Shown: positions 36,175-45,002 of the stretch, in pieces
How the letters are laid out: every line of letters starts with the position of its first letter
How positions within the stretch are numbered: the stretch's first letter is position 1
Assembly: GCA_963711315.1 (NCBI GenBank)
Contig: CAVQDQ010000002.1
Location: 620,001 to 684,000, forward strand
Direction: 5' to 3'
DNA: 64,000 nucleotides
Source: PALSA-612 sp963711315
Lineage (GTDB): Bacteria > Actinomycetota > Thermoleophilia > Gaiellales > Gaiellaceae
Position numbers and translations under genes: made by a program
The notes under the pieces: model-generated
Database searches by the model: none
What the model was told of the DNA's origin: nothing
What the model saw: the letters and a program-made list of their open reading frames with translations, nothing else

Positions 36175-36522
36175 GTGCCAGAGAAGTCAAATACGTGTGG
36201 CAGCAGCACTATTACCTACGACAGCTCCTGTCTCTTCGGGTGCATCTGCAGCCCGAAGTCGTGCTCCTGGACCGTCATTTGCGGCGGCAAGGTCGTCGTA
36301 AAAGGAAACGGCACGCCGCGCGTCCGCGATCCTCGGCCCGGCACCCGCCCTGGCCACTGGGTGAACGTCGACGGCACACTCGACATGATTGCGGTGATGC
36401 TTGAGGAGGCGTGGGACCGACCCGTCGAGGTCCCCAGCGGAGCAGGAGATAAGCGGATCGAGAAAACGGTCCAAGGTACGCCGGAGCAGATTGCAAAGAA
36501 ACTGGGCCTACGTCTTGTCTAG
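36175..36522 (+). CDS. cysteine-rich small protein with STN-like C-terminal region
   Basis: About 115 residues from GTG 36175, preceded by GGAGGGAGACGACC. The N-terminal 35 residues hold six cysteines (SNTCGSS, DSSCLFGCICS, KSCSWTVICGG), enough for three disulfides or a metal site. The C-terminal half, DGTLDMIAVMLEEAWDRPVEVPSG and QGTPEQIAKKLGLRL, resembles the short alpha/beta repeats of STN-type domains; this likeness is by eye only. There is no signal peptide by the usual rules. The open frame extends upstream to 36058, but the ribosome-binding site and promoter favour 36175. Function unknown; a small island gene with its own promoter-like module. Confidence 0.5.
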   Translation: MPEKSNTCGSSTITYDSSCLFGCICSPKSCSWTVICGGKVVVKGNGTPRVRDPRPGTRPGHWVNVDGTLDMIAVMLEEAWDRPVEVPSGAGDKRIEKTVQGTPEQIAKKLGLRLV

Positions 36523-36683
36523 AGCGACCCTAGACACACGCGAAGGCTCGACCTAGAAGTCGCTATTTCGGCCCTAGCCGCCGCCGAACGCCACCGCTGC
36601 TACTCCCGGTGGTAGGACGATCCGCTCGCGCTGGCCGCCGTACATCGTCTCGACGAGCAGCCGCACGCCGGCATCGGCCAGCT

Positions 36684-36750
36684 CCAGCGCTAGATGCCTC
36701 TTTTGCTCTAGCCGCCGCGCGGCCTACACCGCACAACGACGGATAGCCGC
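36684..36750 (+). repeat. dispersed island repeat, copy E (partial right end)
   Basis: CTCCAGCGCTAGATGCCTC followed by a region ending in ACGACGGATAGCCG parallels the right part of copy B and its flank (47517-47583, ending ACGACGGAGAGCCG). Confidence 0.5.
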
Positions 36751-36768
36751 CCGCCGCTTCTCTGCCGA

Positions 36769-37408
36769 TTACGCCGGCATGCAGTAGGCCTCCGCGATGA
36801 CGGTGATCGCCTCGTGGGCGTCGTCGTTCTGGATGGAGAGGAAGTACAGGCTCGCGAGATCCGTTGGCGAGCCGATTGCCTGCGTGAAGATTTTGATGCC
36901 GGCGGAGTAGACGGAGAAGTTGGACGGTCCGAAGACTACGTACCTACCGTCGATGCCGACGTCCCCGGGGTTACATTCGACCGACACCGTCCCGACGTCG
37001 CCTGCCGCCACCGAGACGGAGCCCGACTTCTCGTACACCGCGGTGAAGTCGACACCGGGTCCGGCCGGGCCGCTGGGGCCGCTCGGGCCTGTAGCTCCTG
37101 TGACACCGGTCGCGCCTGTCGGACCACCCGGGCCGCTCGGGCCGACGGGACCGCTGGGCCCACTCGCTCCCGATGTCCCGCTGGCGCCTGTGGCGCCCTG
37201 CGGTCCAGGTCTGGTTCCAGTCCAGCTTTTGCTCGGAAGAGCGGCAAGTCGTGCCCGCCTGACCATCGATCACGCGCAGATTGCCGTTGCTCTTGTCATA
37301 GCAGCCGTTGATCGTGCCGCCACTACCAATGGTCGCGTAGGCAATCCCGCCCACACCAAGCGCAAGGGCTGCACCAGCTAGGACTACGAGCGCGCTGGAT
37401 GACCTCAT
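36769..37408 (-). CDS. secreted collagen-like (Gly-X-Y) repeat protein, frameshifted
   Basis: From 37408 the first frame reads a signal peptide (MRSSSALVVLAGAALALGVGGIAYA) and a short head (IGSGGTINGCYDKSNGNLRV, a segment typical of actinobacterial exosporium-like proteins) up to LDWNQT. After a shift at about 37205-37218 the second frame gives about 16 collagen-type triplets rich in GPSGP/GATG, then a C-terminal beta-rich domain to 36769 ending in EAYCMPA. The total is about 210 residues. Such proteins form triple-helical stalks at the cell surface. The promoter-like module at 37458 and a hairpin leader precede it. Confidence 0.72.
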
Positions 37409-37457
37409 TGTCTCCCCTTCCTTGCCTCTACGGGTGGCCTGATGCCACCCTTCCCGA

Positions 37458-37489
37458 GGACGCTCTCACACTGCCGAATGACCTGTCAA
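37458..37489 (-). promoter_or_regulatory. promoter-like module shared with 36098
   Basis: On the minus strand, TTGACA (37489-37484), 14 bp, then GTGAGAGCGTCC (37469-37458), identical in both boxes and in spacing to the module at 36098-36129. It lies about 50 bp upstream of the collagen-like gene. Confidence 0.55.
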
Positions 37490-37824
37490 CCAGGGCCGCC
37501 CGGACTGACTGTCACCGCCCGCCGAACTCCCGCACCGCACCCGAGCGGGGGATGGCACGTTCTCAGAGCACGACATTCAATGAGATGGGAGCCGCTCGCC
37601 TGGACGCGGGGAGAGACACTCGTCCGATCGCGACCGACGCCGCGAATGCGGTCAACCGGCGCGTGTGCCTCATGGCTTGAACGTCCAGAGGACGGCGCGG
37701 GACACGGCACCCGGCGAGACGGCCCCTGTGGGGCGGCAACGCCGAGCACCGTGAGAGCTATCGCTGCGAGCCGCGCCTTTGCGACGACCACAGCCAGATA
37801 GCACCGTTCCGCTTCACTCCGAGG
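37490..37824. other. intergenic stretch without a supported gene
   Basis: About 330 bases. A minus-strand open frame with a hydrophobic start (MVVAKARLAAIALTVLG, from 37791) exists but has no ribosome-binding site and a low-complexity tail. I do not call it. Confidence 0.3.
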
Positions 37825-38208
37825 TCAGATTCGGTATCGACCGAGTTCACGGCCGGAAAGTCCCCAGCCCTGATGGAGCGAAGCCCAGAACTTATTTCTG
37901 ATACGGACGGTGACTCTGTATGTCGGTGTGCTGCCTGACAGAAACACGTGCACCGTGCATCGGAACCGCTGAAAGAAACGGGGGCCACCAGCGTATTTTG
38001 GTTCGAGTGATCCGCCTCCGCCGATGCAGCGAGTGCTCACCGGGACCGAGGGCGTGATTTCCTTGTATGCCCGGTTAGCCACTCTTTCAGCAACGCTTGC
38101 AGTTGCGAACCAGTCGCTGGTCCGGGCAGCGGCGGGATCCGCGAACGACCCCATGGCAACAGCGCTTAGCGCAACGACAGCCACGAGGGCTACAAGTTGG
38201 ATTTTCAT
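37825..38208 (-). CDS. small secreted protein
   Basis: 127 residues starting at 38208 (MKIQLVALVAVVALSAVAMG...), preceded on its strand by AGGCAGGGAGACT. The signal peptide is cleaved probably after ADPAAA. The mature part has two cysteines (STRCIGGGG, RFRCTVHVFL), a short beta-rich domain and a basic C-terminus. I recognise no family. It shares the style of the other small exported island proteins. Confidence 0.5.
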   Translation of the reverse strand: MKIQLVALVAVVALSAVAMGSFADPAAARTSDWFATASVAERVANRAYKEITPSVPVSTRCIGGGGSLEPKYAGGPRFFQRFRCTVHVFLSGSTPTYRVTVRIRNKFWASLHQGWGLSGRELGRYRI

Positions 38209-38720
38209 AGTCTCCCTGCCTCGTTGTGTGCGACCGGCGACCATCCTGGTCGACGGGTGGACCGCCGTCATACTTCGACGGCTTTTGTGCTCTATCCATC
38301 ATTGACCGCGCGTTCGCGCCGAGCAATGACCCAACTAGGTCATTCGCAGGCGGCTCCGCGCACTCAGGGCAGTAGGCAGCGACGGTCACGGCCTCTCCTT
38401 CTCCGTCCTCGCCCGCTCGACGCGGCGACTGCCGCTGAGAATGCCCTGAAGCTGTACGAGCGGAAGGGTGACATCGTCACGGCCCGCAAAGCGCGCGCGG
38501 TGCTGGAAGAGCTCCGCGAGACCGCAAGCGCCTAGGCACCCCCTCTTATTACCGCCTTGTTACCGGGCGCGTTGACGATCAGCCTCGCATGTCGTCGACA
38601 TGGAAGCCAGACGGAGATCGCCGAAGGAGCAACCGAGGAGCAACAACACGCACCGCAGGCGGTCCAGCAATACCGCCTCTATCCGAGCGTCTACTGCCGA
38701 ATGTAGAGGGGAGGACGCCG
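38209..38720. other. intergenic stretch with a gene fragment
   Basis: About 510 bases between divergent units. It must hold the promoters of the small secreted protein (minus) and the HAF-repeat protein (plus). A remnant of a helical C-terminus lies at 38410-38535. The rest shows no gene I can support. Confidence 0.35.
38410..38535 (+). pseudogene. fragment resembling the C-terminal tail of a TPR/cyclase-ATPase protein
   Basis: The frame ending at 38535 reads AATAAENALKLYERKGDIV followed by ARKARAVLEELRE. This looks like the terminal helix pair of TPR proteins such as the cyclase-STAND family encoded nearby. No start or upstream domain is present. Resemblance by eye only. Confidence 0.3.
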
Positions 38721-39950
38721 ATGCGCTACGTAATGGTGCTCGCAGCTTCGATCACATTTGTGATGGTGGGTGTGAGCGGGGCCTCGGTGCGCCCGACGCA
38801 GGCGGTGACGCCGGGGCGCTGGGTGACCACCGATCTCGGCACGCTGGGTGGGCCCGGCAGCGGTGCGTCGGCGATCAACAATCGCGGGCAGATCGTAGGT
38901 GCGGCGGACACGAAGAACGAGGACGGTCATGCCGTCCTCTGGCATCAAGGCAAGATGCGCGACCTCGGGACACTCCCCGGTTTTCGACACAGCGCGGCAA
39001 GGGACATCAACGAGCGCGGCCAGGTGGTTGGCGAAAGCTGGAACGAGTGGCCAAACGGGCGGATTATTGCGTCTCACGCGTTCCTCTGGCAGAAGGGCAA
39101 GATGATCGCGTTCCTCTGGCATAACGGCAAAATGACCGACCTCGGCACCCTCGGTGGCACGAGTAGCGGCGTCGACGACATCAACGACCGGGGCCAGATC
39201 GTCGGCTCGGCGGACAAGAAAAGGATTGACGACTGGAGCGGCCTGCAAGTCCACCATGCCTACCTGTGGGAGAACGGCCGGATGCGGGACCTGGGCTTGA
39301 CCCCTACCGATTGGCTGTCGATCAACGACCGAGGTCAGGTCGCGGGTGAAGACCACGACCGTGGTCGTGCCTTCCTGTGGGAGAAAGGGAAGACGCGCAC
39401 GCTCACGCTCGGAGTCTTCTCTGCAGACGCGATCAATGAAGCTGGCCAAATCGTGGGCTCGACGAGCGCCGTCAAGAGCTGTAATTGGCACGCCTACCTC
39501 TGGGAGAAAGGGAAGATGCGCGACCTCGGCACCCTGCCCGGCAACCAGCGGGTTAGCAGCGCCGAAGCACTCAACGATCGCGGCCAGGTCGTCGGCACCT
39601 CCGAGAAGTGCGTTTCGTATCCAGACCAAAACGAGTTCAGCGCGAGTCGCGCCTTCCTTTGGCAAGAGGGCAAGATGATCGACCTCGGTCCACTCGGATA
39701 TGGATTCGTGTGGCCGAAGCCGGACATCAACGAACGAGGTCAGATCGTCGCTACATCGCAGAGGAAGCCGGTGGAGTTTCACGCGCGCGCCCGCGCGCTT
39801 GTGTGGCAGAAGGGCAAACTCATCGCGTTACCCACGCCCCCCGGCACGGTCTCTAGTGAGGCGGTCTCGATAAACGACAATGGCCAGATCATCGGGACGG
39901 TGACAACGGGCACATCGACGCACGCCGTCCTCTGGACGTTCAAGCACTGA
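38721..39950 (+). CDS. secreted HAF-repeat protein
   Basis: A 409-residue exported protein. ATG 38721 (MRYVMVLAASITFVMVGVSG) follows the strong ribosome-binding site GAGGGGAGGACG. After the signal peptide come about seven imperfect repeats of roughly 45 residues of the extracellular HAF type, each with an AFLW-x2-GKMRDLGTLGG element and an INDRGQIVG element. Clear examples are at residues about 32-75, 80-115, 133-165 and 240-290. The repeats probably form a beta-propeller. HAF proteins are widespread, surface-exposed and of unknown function. A short AFLWHNGKM duplication near residue 130 shows recent repeat turnover. No membrane anchor is seen. Confidence 0.82.
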   Translation: MRYVMVLAASITFVMVGVSGASVRPTQAVTPGRWVTTDLGTLGGPGSGASAINNRGQIVGAADTKNEDGHAVLWHQGKMRDLGTLPGFRHSAARDINERGQVVGESWNEWPNGRIIASHAFLWQKGKMIAFLWHNGKMTDLGTLGGTSSGVDDINDRGQIVGSADKKRIDDWSGLQVHHAYLWENGRMRDLGLTPTDWLSINDRGQVAGEDHDRGRAFLWEKGKTRTLTLGVFSADAINEAGQIVGSTSAVKSCNWHAYLWEKGKMRDLGTLPGNQRVSSAEALNDRGQVVGTSEKCVSYPDQNEFSASRAFLWQEGKMIDLGPLGYGFVWPKPDINERGQIVATSQRKPVEFHARARALVWQKGKLIALPTPPGTVSSEAVSINDNGQIIGTVTTGTSTHAVLWTFKH

Positions 39951-40088
39951 CAGCGACGCGTTACCACGTGGGGTTTATCTCGCGTACGGCTGACGTGGGT
40001 TCACGGTGCGACTGGCTGCGCTTCGAGGCGACCCCTCCCCTCCCTAGGCCGCCCGTCTCGCGTGACGTGCACCTTGCTTTGGCGCATG

Positions 40089-42562
40089 ATGACGCCTGTG
40101 CGGACCGATCTTCCCACCGGAACCGTCACCTTCCTCTTCACCGACGTGGAGGGCTCGACGAAGCTCCTGCACGAGCTTGGCGCTGATGCCTACGGGGCGG
40201 CGCTCGCCGAGCACCGACGCGTCATCCGCGAGGCCTGCGCCGCCGAGGGCGGGGTCGAGGTGGACACGCAGGGCGATGCCTTCTTCTTCGCCTTCTCTAC
40301 CGTGCCCGATGCGCTGACAGCAGCGGAGGAGCTGACGCGGGAGCTCGCATCCGGCCCGATTCAGGTCCGCAGCGGCGTGCACACCGGCACGCCGCTGTTG
40401 ACCAATGAGGGCTACGTCGGCGGAGACGTCCATCGCGCTGCTCGCATCGCCGCAGCCGGGCACGGCGGACAGGTACTCGTCTCGGCGACCACGGCTGAGC
40501 TCGCCGAGTTCGAGCTCAGGGATCTCGGAGAGCACAGGCTGAAGGACCTCTCCGGGCCCGAGCGCATCTACCAACTCGGGGACGGCAAGTTCCTCGCGCT
40601 CAAGACCCTCTATCGCACGAACCTGCCCGTTCCCGCGACTCCCTTCCTCGGCCGCGAGCGAGAGTTGGCAGAGGTCGTCGGCCTGCTCTCAGGCACTCGC
40701 CTGCTTACACTCACCGGCCCCGGCGGGACAGGGAAGACGCGGCTTGCGTCGCAGGCCGCGGGTCTCGCGTCGGACGGCTACCCGGACGGCGTGTGGTGGG
40801 TGCCTTTGGCGCCGCTCCGCGATCCCGACCTCGTGCTCGAGACCGCAGCGCAGGTCGTCGGCTCCACGAACGGCCTCGCCGAGTACATCGCGGACAAGTC
40901 GCTACTCATGCTCTTCGACAACTTCGAGCAGGTGGTGGAGGCCGCGGGCGACGTCGCCTCGCTGCTCTCCTCCTGCCCCAACCTCGAGCTGCTCGTCACG
41001 AGTCGCGAGCCGCTGCACGTCACAGGGGAGCAGGAGTATCCGGTGCCGCCGCTGGCGCACGAGGAGGGCGTCGGTTTCTTCCTCACCCGCGCGCGAGCGG
41101 TGAGCCCGACTTCCAGGTCGACGACGCGGTGTCCGAGATTTGCCGGCGTCTTGACGACCTGCCGCTCGCGCTCGAGCTGGCCGCCGCCCGCGTGAAGGCG
41201 CTGTCTTCGGCGCAGATCCTCGAGCGGCTGAAGCAGCGCCTGCCACTCCTGACGGGGGGCGCGCGAGACCTGCCTGATCGTCAGCGCACGCTCCGCGGTG
41301 CGATGGAATGGAGCTACGACCTTCTGGCCGACCGTGAGCGGCAGCTCTTCGCCCGCCTCGCCGTCTTCCGCAACGGCTGCACATTGGAGGCGGCGGAAGC
41401 TGTGTGCGAGGCCGACGTCGACACCCTCCACTCGCTCGTCGACAAGAGCCTTTTGCGTCATACGAACGAGCGCTACTGGATGCTGGAGACGATCCGCGAT
41501 TACGCGGGCGAGAAGCTGGAGGAGTCGGACGACGCCCAGGAGCTGCGGCGCCGCCACGCAGAGCACTACCTGCTCATAGCGATGCAACTCGAGCCCTACG
41601 AGCCACTTGGGAGGGAGTGGCTCGACAGCCTCGAGGCAGAGCACGACAACGTCCGCGCCGCTCTCGACGGGCTGCCAGTGCAAGGCGACGCTCAACTGGC
41701 TTTGAAGCTCGCAGAGTCCATGTGGCGCTTCTGGAAGACGCGGGGTCACCAACCAGAGGCACAGCGGCGATTCGAGACGCTACTGGCCTTCGACCCGACG
41801 CCTACTCCCGCACGGGGGCACGCACTCAACGCCGCTGCGGGCATGGCAGTGGACAACAGTGAGTACGAAGTAGGTCGTCGCTTTGCGGAGGAGGCTCTCT
41901 ACATTCACCGAGAGCGTGACGATGCCTGGGGGATCGCGCGTTCCGTGTACATGCTCGGCTACGTGGCGATCGAATCGGGCGACTTCGCGAGCGCAAAGCC
42001 CCTGTTCGAGGAGACCTTGCGCCTCATGAGCGAGCTCGGGTACGAGCATTACGTTGGTACGGCTACGTTCAACCTTGCTTGGGCATGCAGCGAGCTCGGC
42101 GATCGAGAGCGAGCGAAGGAGCTCGAGACCGACAATCTGAGTCGCGCACGGGCGATCCGCAGTCTGACCCTTGAGTCGGCGACACTGGACTCCCTGGGAT
42201 GGTACGCGCACGATGAGGGAAGGTTCGACGAGGCGCTCGCGATGCAGCGGGAAGGCCTCCGCGTCCGTCGTGACCTCGGCGACGCCGACCACACGATCGA
42301 CAGCCTTTGCTCGATCGCCAGCACGCATGCCCGTATGGCCAGCGGACGCATAGCCGCAGAGTTGCTCTCCGCCTCAGTGTCGCTGTACGAGAAAGCCGGT
42401 CTCGTCATGCCCCTCTCTGCGGAGCGCAAAAACGAAGAGACGCTCGAATTTCTCCACGAGCAGCTCGACGACGCGGCGTTCGAGGAGGCCTGGGACCGAG
42501 GCGCGAAGCTGACGCTCGACGAGGCCGTCGCGCTGGCCCTCGACTCGAGCCTCGATGCGTAG
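40089..42562 (+). CDS. class III cyclase-STAND ATPase-TPR protein, copy 1 (frameshifted)
   Basis: About 824 residues in two frames that join near 41090-41105. Residues 1-170 are a class III nucleotide cyclase: TVTFLFTDVEGSTKLLHE (first metal Asp) and VDTQGDAFFFAF (second metal Asp). The substrate-Lys position before TQGD is Asp, and the transition-state Asn is His (DVHRAARIAAAG), with Arg kept. Next comes a STAND/AfsR-type ATPase with the P-loop LTGPGGTGKTRLA, Walker B LLMLFDNFEQVVEA, and LLVTSREPL. A winged-helix region and TPR-like helices complete it. Similar proteins occur in mycobacteria. First of three tandem paralogues; the stop overlaps copy 2 by 8 bp. Confidence 0.82.
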
Positions 42563-44984
42563 CGACCTCCCCGCCGGCACCGTCACCTTCCTCTTCACCG
42601 ACGTCGAGGGCTCGACGAAGCTGCTGCACGAGCTCGGCGCCGAGGCGTACGACCAGGCGCTGGTCGAACATCGACTTCGGTTGAGAGATGCCTTCTCGCG
42701 CCACGGCGGCGTCGAAGTCGACACGCAAGGCGACGCGTTCTTCTATGCCTTTCCGACAGCCCAAGGGGCACTCGAAGCAGCAAGCGAGGGACAGCAGTCG
42801 CTTGCCTTGGGACCCATCAGCGTCCGCATGGGCCTCCATACCGGGACGCCGCACATCGGCAAGGAGGGCTATATCGGCGACGACGTCCACCTGGGGGCTC
42901 GCATCGCCGCAACCAGCCACGGCGGCCAGGTGATCCTCTCCCGCGCCACTGCCGAGCTCGTCGAGCTGGACCTAACCGACCTCGGCGAGCACCGGCTCAA
43001 GGACATCGGAGAAGCGGTTCCGATCTACCAGCTGGGTACCGGGTCCTTTCCGCCGCTGAAGACGATCTCGAACACGAACTTGCCGCGCCCTGCGAGCTCG
43101 TTCGTAGGACGAGACGACGAGCTCCTGGAGGTGCTCTCGCGCTTCGAGGACGGCGCGCGTCTCGTCACGCTCACCGGCCCCGGCGGCACGGGGAAGACCA
43201 GGCTCGCGATCGAGGCAGCGACGACGCTCGTGCCCGAGTACAAGGCGGGCGTCTTCTGGGTTGGCCTAGCAACGCTCAGAGACCCGACGCTCGTCCCGGA
43301 GACCATCGCACAGACACTCGGTGCCAAGGACGGACTGGCCGAGCACATCGGCGAGCGGGAGCTGCTCTTGCTGCTCGACAACCTGGAGCAGGTGGTCGAC
43401 TGCGCTCTCGAGCTGTCGGCGCTGCTCAGCGTCTGCCCAAACCTCAATCTGCTGGTAACGAGCCGCGAGCTGTTGCGAGTCCAGGGCGAGGTCGAGTACG
43501 CGGTGCCTCCTCTGGCCCAGCCCGAAGCGATCTCGCTCTTCTGCGTGCGGTCGCAGCTGGACCCGTCCGAGGAGATCGCGGAGCTCTGCCGCCGTCTCGA
43601 CGACATGCCGCTCGCCGTCGAGTTGGCCGCCGCCCGCACCTCCGTCGTGACGCCTGAGCAGATCCTCGAGCGCCTCTCCCAGAGGCTCGACCTCCTGAGA
43701 AGCGGGCGCGACGCCGATCCACGCCAACAGACGCTGCGGGCAACGATCGAGTGGTCGCACGACCTGCTTGCGCCGGATGAGCAAGAGCTCTTTGCTCGCT
43801 TGTCCGTCTTCGCCGGCTGCACGCTGGAGGCTGCCGAGGAAGTTGCAGGCGCCGATCTCGACACCCTGCAGTCACTGGTCGAGAAGAGCTTGCTGCGCTT
43901 CACCGATGGGCGCTACTGGATGCTGGAGACGATCAGGGAGTACGCGGCAGAACGGCTGCAGGATGAGAATGCGGCGGGCGACCTGCGGGGCGAACACGCA
44001 GCCTACTACCTCTCATTGGCCGAGGATGCAGGCCGGGGTGACTCGGCGGCTTTTCGCCGCCTGGACGTCGAGCACGACAACATGAGAGGCGCTCTCACGT
44101 GGTTCGGGGATAAGCACGAATCGGAGAGCGAGCTGCGCCTTGTCTCAGCGCTCACGAACTTTTGGGACGTGCGTGGCCATCTACGCGAGGGCCTGTCACA
44201 TGTCGAAGCAGCTCTCCTACGTGAAGTGGAGCAGCCACCGTCATGGCGGGTAAAAGTGCTCGCCGCGGCGTCCGACTTCGCGCGGTTGCAGGGTGATACC
44301 GAGCGCGGCAGGAGCTACAGCGAGGAGAGTCTTGCCCTCGCTCGGCAGATCGGAGACTACGCCGGAGTTGCACGGGGGCTCCACGAGCTTGGTGAGGCTG
44401 CAAGCGCAGACGGGGACTATGACAAGGCTACGGCCTATTTCGAGGAAGCCGTTACGGCCGCGCGAACAGCTGGGAGTAACGGCGCAGGGTCGATCGGGAA
44501 CCTTGGCTGGGTCGCGTATCTGCAGGGGGACTATGAGCGCGCGATGCCGCTGTTCGAGGAAGCCGTAGAGCTCCTCAGAGAACGGGGACACGAGAGCGGC
44601 GTTCTGGTCGGGCTCTGCCATGTTGTCGATGCGACGATCATGCTCGGCCGTGCGCAAGAGGCTCGCCTCCCAGTGAGGGAGTGCCTTGAGCTCGCTGGAG
44701 AGTTGAGCTTCCGCCAAGTGATCGCCGGGTCCCTCGACGCCACCGCCGCAGTCCTCGCCGACAGCGGCGATGCAAGAACCGCCGTGCGGCTCATGGGCGC
44801 TGCCGACGTCATTTACGAGGACCTCAATCTCTCTGGAGCCGACGCCGACCGCCGGGTCTGCGAGCAGGCACACGAGCTCTCGACGCGTCTGCTCGGCCCT
44901 GAACTTGCGCAAAGCCTCCGCGAGGAAGGCAAGGGCATGGATACGGAGCAAGCGATGGAGCTTGCGCTCCGATCCCTGGGCTGA
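42555..44984 (+). CDS. class III cyclase-STAND ATPase-TPR protein, copy 2 (intact)
   Basis: An uninterrupted 809-residue copy. The cyclase domain (FLFTDVEGSTKLLHELG, EVDTQGDAFFYAFP, GDDVHLGARIAATSHGGQVILS) has the same His-for-Asn and Asp-for-Lys changes as its neighbours. The ATPase has LVTLTGPGGTGKTRLA, LLLLLDNLEQVVDC, LLVTSRELLRVQGEVEYAVPPL and ELCRRLDDMPLAVELAAART. A winged helix (TIEWSHDLLAPDEQELFARLSVF) and at least five TPR-like units (e.g. YDKATAYFEEAV, YERAMPLFEEAVELL) follow to the end. No membrane segment. ATG 42555 overlaps the stop of copy 1, so the genes are translationally coupled. TPRs would sense the trigger, the ATPase would act as a switch, and the cyclase would be the output; this is inferred. 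Confidence 0.88.
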   Translation: MRSDLPAGTVTFLFTDVEGSTKLLHELGAEAYDQALVEHRLRLRDAFSRHGGVEVDTQGDAFFYAFPTAQGALEAASEGQQSLALGPISVRMGLHTGTPHIGKEGYIGDDVHLGARIAATSHGGQVILSRATAELVELDLTDLGEHRLKDIGEAVPIYQLGTGSFPPLKTISNTNLPRPASSFVGRDDELLEVLSRFEDGARLVTLTGPGGTGKTRLAIEAATTLVPEYKAGVFWVGLATLRDPTLVPETIAQTLGAKDGLAEHIGERELLLLLDNLEQVVDCALELSALLSVCPNLNLLVTSRELLRVQGEVEYAVPPLAQPEAISLFCVRSQLDPSEEIAELCRRLDDMPLAVELAAARTSVVTPEQILERLSQRLDLLRSGRDADPRQQTLRATIEWSHDLLAPDEQELFARLSVFAGCTLEAAEEVAGADLDTLQSLVEKSLLRFTDGRYWMLETIREYAAERLQDENAAGDLRGEHAAYYLSLAEDAGRGDSAAFRRLDVEHDNMRGALTWFGDKHESESELRLVSALTNFWDVRGHLREGLSHVEAALLREVEQPPSWRVKVLAAASDFARLQGDTERGRSYSEESLALARQIGDYAGVARGLHELGEAASADGDYDKATAYFEEAVTAARTAGSNGAGSIGNLGWVAYLQGDYERAMPLFEEAVELLRERGHESGVLVGLCHVVDATIMLGRAQEARLPVRECLELAGELSFRQVIAGSLDATAAVLADSGDARTAVRLMGAADVIYEDLNLSGADADRRVCEQAHELSTRLLGPELAQSLREEGKGMDTEQAMELALRSLG

Positions 44985-45002
44985 AGTGCGTGGTGTAGAC
45001 CG

